Assembly: GCF_026420145.1 (NCBI RefSeq)
Contig: NZ_JAPMLV010000001.1
Coordinates: 2,356,001-2,420,000, forward strand
Source of the DNA: Enterobacter pseudoroggenkampii
GTDB lineage: Bacteria; Pseudomonadota; Gammaproteobacteria; Enterobacterales; Enterobacteriaceae
DNA length: 64,000 nucleotides
Direction of reading: 5' to 3'
Numbering within the stretch: position 1 is the first letter of the stretch; each line of letters starts with the position of its first letter. A model generated the notes under the pieces. It did not search any database. It was not told the origin of the DNA and was given only the letters and a program-made list of their open reading frames with translations. This document shows positions 43,523 through 54,076 of the stretch, one piece after another. A program made the translations under genes and the position numbers.

Positions 43523-45808
43523 ATGAATCAGAGTCTGCTGGTGACAAAGCGCGACGGTACTACCGAGCGTATCAATCTGGACAAAATCCATCGAGTTCTC
43601 GACTGGGCAGCAGAAGGACTGAACAACGTATCTATCTCCCAGGTTGAACTGCGTTCTCATATTCAGTTCTACGACGGCATCAAAACGTCTGATATCCACG
43701 AAACCATCATCAAAGCGGCGGCAGACCTCATCTCCCGCGAAGCACCGGATTATCAGTACCTCGCTGCACGTCTGGCGATTTTCCACCTGCGTAAAAAAGC
43801 CTACGGCCAGTTTGAGCCGCCGAAGCTTTACGATCACGTGGTGAAAATGGTTGAGCTGGGCAAATACGACACGCATCTGCTGGAAGACTATACGGAAGAA
43901 GAGTTCGAGCAGATGAACGGGTTTATCGATCACTGGCGCGACATGAACTTCTCCTACGCGGCGGTGAAGCAGCTCGAAGGCAAATACCTGGTCCAGAACC
44001 GCGTAACCGGTGAGATCTACGAAAGCGCCCAGTTCCTCTACATTCTGGTGGCCGCCTGCCTGTTCTCTAACTACCCGCGTGATACCCGTCTGGATTACGT
44101 GAAGCGTTTCTACGATGCGGTATCGACGTTCAAAATCTCTCTGCCGACGCCAATCATGTCTGGCGTGCGCACCCCTACCCGTCAGTTCAGCTCCTGCGTC
44201 CTGATCGAGTGTGGTGACAGCCTGGATTCCATCAACGCTACCTCCAGCGCCATTGTGAAATACGTTTCCCAGCGTGCCGGTATCGGCATCAACGCCGGCC
44301 GCATCCGTGCGCTGGGCAGCCCGATTCGCGGCGGTGAAGCGTTCCACACCGGCTGTATCCCGTTCTATAAGCACTTCCAGACGGCAGTAAAATCCTGCTC
44401 TCAGGGCGGCGTGCGCGGCGGTGCTGCGACCCTGTTCTACCCGATGTGGCACCTGGAAGTGGAGAGCCTGCTGGTTCTGAAAAACAACCGTGGTGTCGAA
44501 GGCAACCGCGTGCGTCACATGGACTACGGCGTGCAGATCAACAAGCTGATGTACACCCGTCTGCTGAAAGGTGAAGACATCACCCTGTTCAGCCCGTCCG
44601 ACGTTCCAGGCCTGTATGACGCGTTCTTCGCCGATCAGGACGAGTTCGAGCGTCTGTACACCAAATATGAAAAAGACGACAGCATCCGCAAGCAGCGCGT
44701 GAAGGCGGTAGACCTGTTCTCCCTGATGATGCAGGAACGTGCCTCTACCGGCCGTATCTACATCCAGAACGTTGACCACTGCAACACCCACAGCCCGTTT
44801 GACCCGGTTGTTGCACCAGTGCGCCAGTCTAACCTGTGCCTGGAGATCGCCCTGCCGACCAAACCGCTGGAAGACGTGAACGACGAAAACGGCGAAATCG
44901 CGCTGTGTACGCTGTCCGCGTTCAACCTGGGCGCGATTAAGAGCCTGGACGAGCTGGAAGAGCTGGCCGTGCTGGCGGTTCGTGCCCTCGACGCCCTGCT
45001 GGACTACCAGGATTACCCAATCCCGGCCGCTAAACGCGGTGCGATGGGCCGCCGTACCCTGGGTATCGGCGTGATCAACTTCGCCTACTGGCTGGCGAAA
45101 AACGGCAAGCGTTACTCCGACGGCAGCGCTAACAACCTGACGCACCAGACGTTCGAAGCCATTCAGTACTACCTGATGAAAGCCTCTAACGAGCTGGCGA
45201 AAGAGCAAGGCGCGTGCCCGTGGTTCAACGAAACCACCTACGCGAAAGGCATTCTGCCGATCGACACCTACAAAAAAGACCTGGATGCGATCGTCAGCGA
45301 GCCGCTGCATCTCGACTGGGAAGGCCTGCGCGAGTCCATTAAAACGCACGGCCTGCGTAACTCCACGCTCTCTGCTCTGATGCCGTCCGAGACCTCTTCG
45401 CAGATCTCTAACGCTACCAACGGTATCGAACCGCCGCGCGGCCACGTCAGCATCAAAGCGTCGAAAGACGGCGTGCTGCGTCAGGTCGTACCGGACTACG
45501 AAACGCTGGGCAACAACTACGAGCTGCTGTGGGAAATGCCAAACAACGACGGCTACCTGCAGCTGGTGGGTATCATGCAGAAGTTTATCGACCAGTCGAT
45601 CTCTGCCAATACCAACTATGACCCGACGCGCTTCCCGTCAGGCAAGGTTCCGATGCAGCAATTGCTGAAAGACCTGCTCACCGCCTATAAGTTTGGCGTG
45701 AAAACGCTGTACTATCACAACACCCGTGACGGTGCGGAAGACGCGCAGGACGACCTGGTTCCGTCAATTCAGGACGATGGCTGCGAAAGCGGCGCATGTA
45801 AGATCTAA
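43523..45808 (+). CDS. nrdA: Ribonucleotide reductase class Ia, alpha subunit
   Basis: 761-aa catalytic subunit. N-terminal ATP cone (TKRDGTTERINLDKIHRVLD), active-site cysteines in QFSSCVLIECGDSL and NLCLEIALPT with partner NLCLE, and the redox CxxxxC tail DGCESGACKI. ATG 43523 gives the E. coli length; the frame extends 16 codons upstream without support. A REP-like element separates it from nrdB. Confidence 0.97.
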   Translation: MNQSLLVTKRDGTTERINLDKIHRVLDWAAEGLNNVSISQVELRSHIQFYDGIKTSDIHETIIKAAADLISREAPDYQYLAARLAIFHLRKKAYGQFEPPKLYDHVVKMVELGKYDTHLLEDYTEEEFEQMNGFIDHWRDMNFSYAAVKQLEGKYLVQNRVTGEIYESAQFLYILVAACLFSNYPRDTRLDYVKRFYDAVSTFKISLPTPIMSGVRTPTRQFSSCVLIECGDSLDSINATSSAIVKYVSQRAGIGINAGRIRALGSPIRGGEAFHTGCIPFYKHFQTAVKSCSQGGVRGGAATLFYPMWHLEVESLLVLKNNRGVEGNRVRHMDYGVQINKLMYTRLLKGEDITLFSPSDVPGLYDAFFADQDEFERLYTKYEKDDSIRKQRVKAVDLFSLMMQERASTGRIYIQNVDHCNTHSPFDPVVAPVRQSNLCLEIALPTKPLEDVNDENGEIALCTLSAFNLGAIKSLDELEELAVLAVRALDALLDYQDYPIPAAKRGAMGRRTLGIGVINFAYWLAKNGKRYSDGSANNLTHQTFEAIQYYLMKASNELAKEQGACPWFNETTYAKGILPIDTYKKDLDAIVSEPLHLDWEGLRESIKTHGLRNSTLSALMPSETSSQISNATNGIEPPRGHVSIKASKDGVLRQVVPDYETLGNNYELLWEMPNNDGYLQLVGIMQKFIDQSISANTNYDPTRFPSGKVPMQQLLKDLLTAYKFGVKTLYYHNTRDGAEDAQDDLVPSIQDDGCESGACKI

Positions 45809-45814
45809 TGTAAA

Positions 45815-45845
45815 TGCCGGGTGGCGCTACGCTTACCCGGCCTAC
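45815..45845. repeat. REP-like element between nrdA and nrdB
   Basis: GCCGGGTGGCGCTACGCTTA to CCCGGC palindrome within the operon. A position inside an operon suggests an effect on mRNA stability or relative expression. Confidence 0.7.
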
Positions 45846-45862
45846 GTTTTTAGGACACACTC

Positions 45863-46993
45863 ATGGCATATACCACCTTTTCACAGACGAAAAACGACCA
45901 GCTCAAAGAGCCGATGTTCTTCGGCCAGCCGGTCAACGTGGCACGCTACGATCAGCAAAAATATGACATCTTCGAAAAGCTGATTGAAAAGCAACTCTCC
46001 TTCTTCTGGCGCCCGGAAGAAGTGGATGTCTCCCGCGACCGTATTGACTACCAGTCGCTGCCGGATCACGAAAAGCATATCTTCATCAGCAACCTGAAGT
46101 ACCAGACGCTGCTGGACTCTATTCAGGGCCGTAGCCCGAACGTGGCGCTGCTGCCGCTGATCTCCATTCCAGAGCTGGAAACCTGGGTGGAAACCTGGGC
46201 GTTCTCCGAGACGATCCACTCCCGCTCTTACACCCACATCATCCGCAACATCGTGAACGATCCGGCGGTGGTGTTTGACGATATCGTTACCAACGAGCAG
46301 ATCCAGAAGCGCGCGGAAGGCATTGCCCATTACTACGACGAACTGATCGAGATGACCAGCTACTGGCATCTGCTGGGCGAAGGCACCCACAACGTGAACG
46401 GTAAAACCATTACCGTGAACCTGCGTGCGCTGAAAAAGCAGCTGTATCTGTGCCTGATGAGCGTTAACGCGCTGGAAGCGATCCGCTTCTACGTGAGCTT
46501 CGCCTGCTCCTTCGCCTTTGCCGAGCGCAAGCTGATGGAAGGCAACGCCAAGATTATCCGTCTGATTGCCCGCGATGAAGCCCTGCACCTGACCGGTACC
46601 CAGCACATGCTGAACCTGCTGCGCAGCGGTACGGACGATCCGGAGATGGCGGAAATCGCCGAAGAGTGCAAGCAGGAGTGCTACGACCTGTTCGTACTGG
46701 CGGCTCAGCAGGAGAAAGAGTGGGCAGATTACCTGTTCCGCGACGGCTCCATGATTGGCCTGAACAAAGACATCCTGTGCCAGTACGTTGAGTACATCAC
46801 CAACATCCGCATGCAGGCTGTCGGTCTCGACCTGCCGTTCCAGACGCGCTCTAACCCAATCCCGTGGATCAACACCTGGCTGGTGTCCGATAACGTGCAG
46901 GTTGCGCCGCAGGAAGTGGAAGTGAGCTCTTATCTGGTCGGTCAGATTGATTCTGAAGTCAACACTGACGACCTGAGCAACTTCCAGCTCTGA
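45863..46993 (+). CDS. nrdB: Ribonucleotide reductase class Ia, beta subunit
   Basis: 376-aa diiron/tyrosyl-radical subunit. Metal ligands lie in [15 protein letters not shown] (Glu115, His118 region), in the helix with [18 protein letters not shown] (Glu204) and in [16 protein letters not shown] (Glu238, His241). Tyr122 radical residue follows in SYTHII. C-terminus DDLSNFQL is the alpha-binding tail. Overlaps yfaE by one base (TGATG). Confidence 0.98.
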   Translation: MAYTTFSQTKNDQLKEPMFFGQPVNVARYDQQKYDIFEKLIEKQLSFFWRPEEVDVSRDRIDYQSLPDHEKHIFISNLKYQTLLDSIQGRSPNVALLPLISIPELETWVETWAFSETIHSRSYTHIIRNIVNDPAVVFDDIVTNEQIQKRAEGIAHYYDELIEMTSYWHLLGEGTHNVNGKTITVNLRALKKQLYLCLMSVNALEAIRFYVSFACSFAFAERKLMEGNAKIIRLIARDEALHLTGTQHMLNLLRSGTDDPEMAEIAEECKQECYDLFVLAAQQEKEWADYLFRDGSMIGLNKDILCQYVEYITNIRMQAVGLDLPFQTRSNPIPWINTWLVSDNVQVAPQEVEVSSYLVGQIDSEVNTDDLSNFQL

Positions 46994-47247
46994 TGCCACG
47001 CGTCACGTTAAGTCTTTCCGGCACTGAGGTACTGTGTCGGGAGGAGCACCCTTCTCTGCTGGTGGCGCTTGAGGCGCATCAGGTAGAAGTAGAGTACCAG
47101 TGTCGTTCCGGCTACTGCGGCTCCTGCCGCTGCCGTCTGGTCGCAGGCCAGGTAGACTGGCTGACCGAGCCGCTGGCCTTTATCAACGAAGGGGAAATTT
47201 TGCCCTGCTGCTGCCGGGCAAAAGGCGATATCGAAATCGAGATGTGA
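46993..47247 (+). CDS. yfaE: 2Fe-2S ferredoxin YfaE (NrdB maintenance)
   Basis: 84-aa plant-type ferredoxin; cluster cysteines are in YQCRSGYCGSCRCRL plus the distal LPCCC. In E. coli it maintains the NrdB diferric-tyrosyl cofactor. Co-translated with nrdB through TGATG. Confidence 0.95.
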   Translation: MPRVTLSLSGTEVLCREEHPSLLVALEAHQVEVEYQCRSGYCGSCRCRLVAGQVDWLTEPLAFINEGEILPCCCRAKGDIEIEM

Positions 47248-47249
47248 TT

Positions 47250-47345
47250 GCCCTTATTCCCTCTCCCTGTGGGAGAGGGAATAAGGGCATCAGGCCGCAG
47301 AGCCTGATTGTCGGGTGTCGGCCTCGCCTTACCCGACCTACAAAA
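47250..47345. repeat. Palindromic repeat, copy 3, plus REP unit
   Basis: 47250-47288 is a perfect 18-bp inverted repeat around TGT (GCCCTTATTCCCTCTCCC arm), followed by ATCAGGCC; 47310-47340 adds a REP unit (TCGGGTGTCGGCCTCGCCTT to ACCCGA). Lies between converging yfaE and glpQ. Confidence 0.8.
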
Positions 47346-47346
47346 C

Positions 47347-48405
47347 CTACTTCCGGTGAATGAATTCAACCGCTTTATCCGGGAAATCCGTAAACAGTCC
47401 GTCCACGCCCGCCTGGTTATACAACACCTCATAAAGCTGATTCACATTCGTGGCATACGGCGGCAGCTGGTCTGCACGCACGGTATACGGATGCACCTGC
47501 ATCTTGCTGTCGTGCGCCTCTTTCACCATCGCCGTCAGCTTCACGTGGCCCGGCGCTGAGCCCTCCGCCACCAGCATGTGATAATCCGGCCCGATGCCGT
47601 CGGCGTACTGCGCAATCTGCTTCATCGCGCCCGGCTTAAACATCCAGTCGTAGTTGTAGTTAACCCACTTCCCGTCCGGCTGTTTCTCCTGAGTTTCATT
47701 CCAGTCAGTGTAGGCAATCAGCTGCACCAGGTTGAGGTTCATGCCCATCTTCGGCTCCAGCTCGGTTTTGATGCGCTTCAGCTCGGCGGCATCAAAACAC
47801 TGCAGGTAGACTTTGTCCTTCTTGCTGGTGTAGCCGTACTGCTTCAGCACCTCCAGCGTCTTTGCGGCAATGTCTTTTCCTTCCTGATGGTGGAACCACG
47901 GCGCTTTGATCTCCGGGTAGATACCGATATTTTTACCGGTTGAGTGGTTCAGCCCCTGAACAAACTCAATCTCTTCCTGGAAGGTATGAATGCGGAAGTC
48001 AGATTTGCCCATCGGGAAACGTCCCGGATAGACCTGCACTTTCTTGCCGTTTTCAATCTCGAAGCCTTCGGTAAACTTCAGGGAACGGATCTCCGCCAGG
48101 GTGAAATCAATGGCGTAGTAGCGGCCATCTTTTCGCGCGCGGTCCGGGAAACGCTCCGCCACGTCCGTCACGCGGTCCAGATAGTGGTCATGCAGGACAA
48201 CCAGCTGGTCGTCCTTCGTCATCACCAGATCCTGCTCGAGGTAATCCGCGCCCTGCGCATAGGCCATCGCTTTCGCCGGCAGCGTATGCTCCGGCAGATA
48301 GCCACTCGCGCCACGGTGGGCAATAACGATTTTATCCGCCGCCAGCGCGGAGCCTGTCATCAGGCCCGCCAGCAGCAGGCCTGTCGCTAACTGAGTTAAT
48401 TTCAT
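47347..48405 (-). CDS. glpQ: Periplasmic glycerophosphodiester phosphodiesterase
   Basis: 352-aa enzyme releasing glycerol-3-phosphate from deacylated phospholipids. Signal peptide (to SALAAD); active-site IAHRGASGYLPEHTLP and YLEQDLVMTKDDQLVVLHD (His, Glu, Asp, and metal ligands). AAGGAG before ATG. Follows glpT by 11 bp in one operon. Confidence 0.97.
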   Translation of the reverse strand: MKLTQLATGLLLAGLMTGSALAADKIVIAHRGASGYLPEHTLPAKAMAYAQGADYLEQDLVMTKDDQLVVLHDHYLDRVTDVAERFPDRARKDGRYYAIDFTLAEIRSLKFTEGFEIENGKKVQVYPGRFPMGKSDFRIHTFQEEIEFVQGLNHSTGKNIGIYPEIKAPWFHHQEGKDIAAKTLEVLKQYGYTSKKDKVYLQCFDAAELKRIKTELEPKMGMNLNLVQLIAYTDWNETQEKQPDGKWVNYNYDWMFKPGAMKQIAQYADGIGPDYHMLVAEGSAPGHVKLTAMVKEAHDSKMQVHPYTVRADQLPPYATNVNQLYEVLYNQAGVDGLFTDFPDKAVEFIHRK

Positions 48406-48416
48406 CGTAAAGCTCC

Positions 48417-49769
48417 TTATTGACGACGTGCCAGCACTTCCGCGTGGTGACGTTTCTCACCGATCATCACAACAATCAGCAGCAGTACCGCCAGCACGCT
48501 ACCGCCGATCATCACCATAAAGCCGCCGTCCCAGCCGAAGAAGTCAACGGTGTAGCCCACAATGGCGCTCGCCGCGACCGAACCGCCGAGGTAACCGAAC
48601 AGGCCGGTAAAGCCTGCCGCCGTGCCCGCCGCTTTTTTCGGCGCCAGCTCCAGCGCATGCAGGCCGATCAGCATTACCGGACCGTAAATCAGGAAGCCGA
48701 TGACGATCATGCAGGCCATGTCTACTGATGGATTGCCCGGCGGGTTAAGCCAGTAAACAACCGTCGCGATGGTCACCAGGGTCATAAAGAAGACGCCCGT
48801 CGCACCGCGGTTACCCTTAAACACCTTGTCCGACATCCAGCCGCAAAGCAGCGTGCCTGGGATCCCGGCGTATTCATACAGGAAGTACGCCCAGGAGGAT
48901 TTATCCAGCGCGAAGTGCTTCACCTCTTTCAGGTAGGTTGGCGACCAGTCGAGGATGCCGTAGCGCAGCAGGTAAACGAACACGTTCGCCACCGCGATGT
49001 ACCACAGCAGCTTGTTCGGCAGGACGTACTTCATGAAGATCTGTTTTGCGGTCAGCTCCTCTTCGTGCTCCTTGCTGTAATCATCCGGATAGTCGTTTTT
49101 GTACTCTTCAATCGGCGGCAGGCCGCAGGACTGAGGCGTATCACGCATCAGCGCGAAAGCGAAAATCGCCACCACGATGGCGCCAAAGGCAGGCATATAC
49201 AGCGCAGCGTGCCAGTCGTTGAACCAGGCCATCCCCAGCAGGAACAGCAGCGGCGGAATACCGCCACCCACGTTATGGGCACAGTTCCACACCGACACGA
49301 TGCCGCCGCGCTCCTTCTGCGACCACCAGTGCACCATGGTGCGTCCGCACGGCGGCCACCCCATCCCCTGGAACCAGCCGCAGAGGAACAGCAGCACGAA
49401 CATGATGGCAATGCTGGAGGTTGCCCACGGCACAAAGCCCATGAACAGCATCACCGCCGCCGCCAGGATCAGACCGGCGGGCAGGAACACGCGCGGATTC
49501 GAGCGATCCGACACGGAGCCCATGATGAATTTGGAAAAACCGTAGGCGATGGAGATCCCCGACAGCGCGAACCCCAGATCGCCGCGGGAAAAGCCCTGCT
49601 CCACCAGATACGGCATGGCGAGCGCGAAGTTTTTACGTACAAGGTAGTACGCCGCGTACCCGAAGAAGATCCCCAGGAAGATTTGCCAACGCAGACGGCG
49701 ATAGAGCGGATCTATTTCTGCCTCTGGCAGACGCGCCCTGTGGGGCGCAGGTTTGAAGATACTGAGCAT
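48417..49769 (-). CDS. glpT: Glycerol-3-phosphate/phosphate antiporter GlpT
   Basis: 450-aa, 12-helix MFS antiporter, also the main fosfomycin entry route. Conserved pieces: [20 protein letters not shown] with the substrate Arg45, [16 protein letters not shown], and GAPGHGMGW-like [14 protein letters not shown]. Reads intact. Divergent from glpA. Confidence 0.97.
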   Translation of the reverse strand: MLSIFKPAPHRARLPEAEIDPLYRRLRWQIFLGIFFGYAAYYLVRKNFALAMPYLVEQGFSRGDLGFALSGISIAYGFSKFIMGSVSDRSNPRVFLPAGLILAAAVMLFMGFVPWATSSIAIMFVLLFLCGWFQGMGWPPCGRTMVHWWSQKERGGIVSVWNCAHNVGGGIPPLLFLLGMAWFNDWHAALYMPAFGAIVVAIFAFALMRDTPQSCGLPPIEEYKNDYPDDYSKEHEEELTAKQIFMKYVLPNKLLWYIAVANVFVYLLRYGILDWSPTYLKEVKHFALDKSSWAYFLYEYAGIPGTLLCGWMSDKVFKGNRGATGVFFMTLVTIATVVYWLNPPGNPSVDMACMIVIGFLIYGPVMLIGLHALELAPKKAAGTAAGFTGLFGYLGGSVAASAIVGYTVDFFGWDGGFMVMIGGSVLAVLLLIVVMIGEKRHHAEVLARRQ

Positions 49770-49856
49770 AACAGCCTCCGTGGCCTTGAAATGAATGAGC
49801 AGGTGGCTCGCACCTGAATTCCAGAGGCGGGGATGTTAAGAAATCACGGTGATTGT

Positions 49857-49878
49857 TACTGTGAATCAACGCACAGAT
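49857..49878. promoter_or_regulatory. CRP site between glpT and glpA
   Basis: TGTGA-ATCAAC-GCACA (49860-49875) matches TGTGA-N6-TCACA at 9 of 10 positions, in the middle of the divergent glp promoters. Confidence 0.65.
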
Positions 49879-49947
49879 TGTTACAGAAATATGACAGAAT
49901 GCGCAAAAAAGCGCATGAAATCACGTTTCACTTTCGAATTCCGCGCG

Positions 49948-50009
49948 TTTATGTTCGAAATCAAACAAACCACAAAATTAATATGGCTAAATGATAAAAA
50001 ACGAACATA
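49948..50009. promoter_or_regulatory. GlpR operator half-sites upstream of glpA
   Basis: TTATGTTCGAAATC near 49950 and ACGAACATA at 50001-50009 match halves of the GlpR consensus (ATGTTCG and CGAACAT). The second lies 12 bp before the glpA start. Confidence 0.65.
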
Positions 50010-50020
50010 GAGGGTAAACA

Positions 50021-51649
50021 ATGACCATTCACGATCCTCGCTACAGCGATGTGATAATCATTGGCGGTGGCGCAACCGGCGCCGGGATCGCACGCGATTG
50101 CGCCCTTCGCGGCCTGAGCGTCACGCTTCTGGAACGCCATGATATCGCTACGGGCGCAACCGGGCGTAACCACGGCCTGCTGCACAGCGGCGCGCGGTAT
50201 GCGGTCACCGACGCTGAATCCGCGCGCGAATGTATTGCTGAAAACCAGATCCTCAAGCGTATCGCCCGCCACTGCATTGAGCCGACCGACGGCCTCTTTA
50301 TTACCCTTCCCGAAGATGATCTCGCTTTTCAGAACACCTTTATTACCGCCTGCAGCGCCGCGGGCATTCAGGCTGAGGCCATGGATCCGGCGCTGGCGCG
50401 GCGGCTGGAACCGTCGGTTAACCCGGCGCTTATCGGCGCGGTGAAGGTCCCTGACGGCACCGTCGATCCGTTCCGCCTGACCGCCGCCAATATGCTGGAC
50501 GCCCGCGAGCATGGCGCGCATATCCTGACCGGGCATGAAGTGACCGGGCTTATCCGCGAAGGCCATCGTATCTGCGGCGTGCGGATCCTTGATACGCAAT
50601 ATAACGAACACAGCGAGCTGTATGCCGCCGTTGTGGTCAACGCGGCGGGGATCTGGGGGCAGCGGATTGCGGAATACGCGGACCTTTCGGTGCGCATGTT
50701 CCCGGCGAAAGGCTCGCTGCTGATCCTCGACCACCGCATCAATAACCACGTGATCAACCGCTGCCGCAAACCGTCTGACGCCGATATCCTCGTGCCGGGA
50801 GATACCATTTCGTTAATCGGGACGACCTCAACCCACGTGGACTACAGCGAGATTGACTACAACCGCGTCACCGCTGAAGAGGTGGACATCCTGCTGCGCG
50901 AAGGGGAAAAACTGGCGCCGGTGATGGCCCAGACGCGTATTCTTCGCGCCTACGCCGGCGTGCGTCCGCTGGTCGCCAGCGACAACGACCCGAGCGGACG
51001 TAACGTCAGCCGGGGCATCGTGCTGCTCGATCACGCCGAACGCGACGGCATGGACGGGTTTATCACCATCACCGGCGGCAAGCTGATGACCTACCGCCTG
51101 ATGGCCGAGTGGGCGACCGATGCCGTCTGCCGCAAGCTGGGCAATACCGAACGGTGCGTGACGGCAGAACAAGCCCTGCCCGGCTCGCGTCAGTCCACCG
51201 AGAAGACGCTGCAAAAAATTATCTCCCTGCCCGCGCCGCTGCGCGGGTCCGCTATTTACCGCCACGGCGACAGAACGCCACAGTGGCTCGGTGAAGGACG
51301 ACTGAGCCGCAGCCTGGTGTGCGAGTGCGAAGCCGTCACCGCCGGTGAGGTGCAGTACGCGGTGGAGAATCTGACGGTCAACAGCCTGCTCGATCTTCGC
51401 CGCCGCACCCGCGTCGGAATGGGCACCTGTCAGGGCGAGCTGTGCGCCTGTCGTGCCGCCGGTCTGCTGCAGCGTTTTCACACCACCACCGCCACCCAGT
51501 CGCTCGATCAGCTCAGCGCGTTTTTAAACGAGCGCTGGAAAGGCATTCAGCCTGTCGCCTGGGGCGATGCCCTGCGCGAAAGCGAATTTACCCGCTGGGT
51601 CTACCAGGGGCTTTGCGGTCTTGAGAAGGAGCAACGCGATGAAATTTGA
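50021..51649 (+). CDS. glpA: Anaerobic glycerol-3-phosphate dehydrogenase, subunit A
   Basis: 542-aa FAD flavoprotein. FAD motif [20 protein letters not shown]; further [18 protein letters not shown] and the C-terminal BFD-like [2Fe-2S] cysteines in VCECEAVT and [16 protein letters not shown]. Oxidises glycerol-3-phosphate with GlpB and membrane-bound GlpC, passing electrons to menaquinone. Overlaps glpB by 11 bp. Confidence 0.97.
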   Translation: MTIHDPRYSDVIIIGGGATGAGIARDCALRGLSVTLLERHDIATGATGRNHGLLHSGARYAVTDAESARECIAENQILKRIARHCIEPTDGLFITLPEDDLAFQNTFITACSAAGIQAEAMDPALARRLEPSVNPALIGAVKVPDGTVDPFRLTAANMLDAREHGAHILTGHEVTGLIREGHRICGVRILDTQYNEHSELYAAVVVNAAGIWGQRIAEYADLSVRMFPAKGSLLILDHRINNHVINRCRKPSDADILVPGDTISLIGTTSTHVDYSEIDYNRVTAEEVDILLREGEKLAPVMAQTRILRAYAGVRPLVASDNDPSGRNVSRGIVLLDHAERDGMDGFITITGGKLMTYRLMAEWATDAVCRKLGNTERCVTAEQALPGSRQSTEKTLQKIISLPAPLRGSAIYRHGDRTPQWLGEGRLSRSLVCECEAVTAGEVQYAVENLTVNSLLDLRRRTRVGMGTCQGELCACRAAGLLQRFHTTTATQSLDQLSAFLNERWKGIQPVAWGDALRESEFTRWVYQGLCGLEKEQRDEI

Positions 51650-52856
51650 TACCGTAATCGTCGGCGGCGGGCTGGCAGGCCTGCTCTGCGGCATCAAACT
51701 CACGAAGCAGGGGCTGCGCTGCGCCATTATCACCCGGGGCCAGAGCGCCCTGCACTTCTCGTCGGGCTCGCTGGATCTGGTGGACGAAGCGTACCGCGAT
51801 AAGCTGCCGCCGGAACACCCGTATCACCTGATTGGCGCGCAGCATATTGACCGCTTTGCGCTGGAAACCGAAGCGCTGCTGGCGGACTGCGGCGCACGTC
51901 TGCAGGGCAGCGCCCGGCTCAATCACCAGCGCGTTACGCCGCTCGGCACCCTGCGTTCCGCGTGGCTCAGCCCGGAGGAGGTGCCCATTACCCCCATTCG
52001 CGCGGGACGTGTGCGGGTGGTAGGGATTAGCGGCTTTCTGGATTTCCAGCCCCATCTCGCAGCGGCGTCGCTCTGTCGCCAGGGCGTTAACGCGGAAACG
52101 GCAGAGATAGAACTGCCCGAGCTTGATGTCCTGCGCGATAACCCGAGCGAGTTTCGCGCGGTGAATATCGCCCGTTTTCTTGATAACGAGGACAAATGGC
52201 CGCTGCTGTATGACGCGCTCAGGCCGCTCGGCGAAACCTGCGATGCCCTGCTGATGCCCGCCTGCTTCGGTTTACGCGACAACCGACTCTGGCGCTGGCT
52301 CTCGGATCGTCTGCCCTGCTCGCTCGGCCTGCTGCCAACGCTGCCCCCTTCCGTACCCGGCATTCGCCTGCATACCCAGCTCCAGCGTCAGTTTGTCGCG
52401 CAGGGCGGCGTGTGGATGGCGGGTGATGAGGTGAAAAAAATCACCCTGACCGACGGCGCGGTGAGCGAAATCTGGACGCGCAACCACGACGATATTCCGC
52501 TTCGCGCCCGCTATACGGTGCTGGCAAGCGGCAGCTTCTTCAGCAACGGACTGCTGAGCAGCCGGGAGGGCATCCGGGAAGCCATTATGGGGCTGGATGT
52601 TCGCCAGCGTGCCTCACGCGCGGACTGGTATCAGAGTGATTTCTTCTCGCCGCAGCCCTGGCAACAGTTCGGCGTGATTGTCGATAACCAGCTGCATCCG
52701 CAGCTTTCCGGTAAACCCGTCAGGAATCTCTTTGCCATCGGCTCGCTGCTGGGCGGGTACGATCCCATTGCCCAGGGATGCGGTGGCGGGGTCTGCGCCG
52801 TCACGGCGCTGTATGTGGCAGAGCAGATTAGCCAGCGCACGGAGGCTGAACAATGA
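51639..52856 (+). CDS. glpB: Anaerobic glycerol-3-phosphate dehydrogenase, subunit B
   Basis: 405-aa flavin subunit; nucleotide motif [17 protein letters not shown], with [17 protein letters not shown] at the C-terminus. ATG 51639 (with GAAGGAG) is chosen; the frame extends upstream inside glpA without support. About 14 residues shorter than E. coli GlpB. Overlaps glpC by 4 bp (ATGA). Confidence 0.95.
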   Translation: MKFDTVIVGGGLAGLLCGIKLTKQGLRCAIITRGQSALHFSSGSLDLVDEAYRDKLPPEHPYHLIGAQHIDRFALETEALLADCGARLQGSARLNHQRVTPLGTLRSAWLSPEEVPITPIRAGRVRVVGISGFLDFQPHLAAASLCRQGVNAETAEIELPELDVLRDNPSEFRAVNIARFLDNEDKWPLLYDALRPLGETCDALLMPACFGLRDNRLWRWLSDRLPCSLGLLPTLPPSVPGIRLHTQLQRQFVAQGGVWMAGDEVKKITLTDGAVSEIWTRNHDDIPLRARYTVLASGSFFSNGLLSSREGIREAIMGLDVRQRASRADWYQSDFFSPQPWQQFGVIVDNQLHPQLSGKPVRNLFAIGSLLGGYDPIAQGCGGGVCAVTALYVAEQISQRTEAEQ

Positions 52857-54043
52857 ACGACACCCGTTTTGAAAGCTGCATCAAATGCACGGTGTGTACC
52901 ACCGTCTGCCCGGTCAGCGGCGTTAACCCACGCTATCCCGGACCAAAGCAGGCCGGGCCGGACGGCGAGCGCCTGCGCCTGAAGGACGGCAAGCTGTACG
53001 ATGAAGCGCTGAAATACTGCATTAACTGCAAACGCTGCGAAGTCGCCTGCCCGTCGGATGTGAAAATCGGCGATATCATTCAGCGCGCCCGGGCGCGCTA
53101 CAGCACGCAAAAACCGACACTGCGCGATGCGATCCTGAGCCACACCGATCTGATGGGCAGCGTCTCGACGCCCTTTGCCCCCATCGTGAATGCCGCGACC
53201 GCTCTCAAACCGGTGCGTCAGCTGCTGGATGCCACGCTGAAGATAGACCATCACCGCAGCCTGCCGAAATATTCTCACGGCACCTTCCGCCGCTGGTACA
53301 AATCCGTCGCGGCGCAACAGGCGCAGTACGCCGACCAGGTGGCCTTTTTCCACGGCTGCTATGTGAACTACAACCACCCGCAGCTGGGTAAAGACCTGCT
53401 GAAGGTGCTGAACGCCATGGGCACGGGCGTTCAGCTACTGAACAAAGAGAAGTGCTGCGGCGTACCGCTAATTGCCAACGGGTTTACCGATAAAGCGCGC
53501 AGGCAGGCTCAAAGCAATGTCACCTCCCTGCGCGAAGCCATTGTCGATAAAGGTATTCCGGTGCTGGCGACCTCGTCCACCTGTACCTTCACACTGCGCG
53601 ATGAGTACCCGCATCTGCTGGACGTGGATAACACCGGCCTGCGCGAGCACATCGAGCTGGCGACGCGCTTCCTGTGGCGCAAACTGGATAGCGGGCAGAC
53701 GTTGCCGCTGGGGACATTACCGCTGAAAGTGGTCTATCACACGCCGTGTCACATGGAGAAAATGGGCTGGTCGCTCTATACGCTTGAGCTGCTGCGGCTT
53801 ATTCCAGGCCTGGAGCTGACGGTGCTGGATTCGCGCTGCTGCGGGATTGCGGGGACCTACGGCTTTAAGCGTGAAAACTACGAAACGTCACAGGCGATTG
53901 GCGCCCCGCTGTTCCGTCAGATTGAAGAGAGCGGCGCGGATATCGTGGTGACCGACTGCGAAACCTGCAAGTGGCAGATTGAGATGTCCACCAGCAAGCG
54001 CTGTGAACATCCGATTACCCTGCTGGCGAAGGCGCTGGGCTAA
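52853..54043 (+). CDS. glpC: Anaerobic glycerol-3-phosphate dehydrogenase, subunit C
   Basis: 396-aa membrane-anchoring iron-sulfur subunit. Two 4Fe-4S motifs, [15 protein letters not shown] and [12 protein letters not shown], and two CCG (heterodisulfide-reductase-type) motifs, [13 protein letters not shown] and [13 protein letters not shown]. Ends before a GC-rich terminator. Confidence 0.97.
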   Translation: MNDTRFESCIKCTVCTTVCPVSGVNPRYPGPKQAGPDGERLRLKDGKLYDEALKYCINCKRCEVACPSDVKIGDIIQRARARYSTQKPTLRDAILSHTDLMGSVSTPFAPIVNAATALKPVRQLLDATLKIDHHRSLPKYSHGTFRRWYKSVAAQQAQYADQVAFFHGCYVNYNHPQLGKDLLKVLNAMGTGVQLLNKEKCCGVPLIANGFTDKARRQAQSNVTSLREAIVDKGIPVLATSSTCTFTLRDEYPHLLDVDNTGLREHIELATRFLWRKLDSGQTLPLGTLPLKVVYHTPCHMEKMGWSLYTLELLRLIPGLELTVLDSRCCGIAGTYGFKRENYETSQAIGAPLFRQIEESGADIVVTDCETCKWQIEMSTSKRCEHPITLLAKALG

Positions 54044-54046
54044 ACA

Positions 54047-54075
54047 TGGCCGGGGCGAAAGGCCCCGGCACAGGT
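54047..54075. terminator. Terminator between glpC and yfaY
   Basis: GCCGGGGC-GAAA-GGCCCCGGC hairpin with a TTTT run on the plus strand, in the converging space. Confidence 0.78.
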
Positions 54076-54076
54076 T

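Noticed and set aside
43502..45445. A 647-codon open frame antisense to nrdA
   Set aside because: Same artefact of codon bias in a highly expressed gene; the translation has no recognisable domain.
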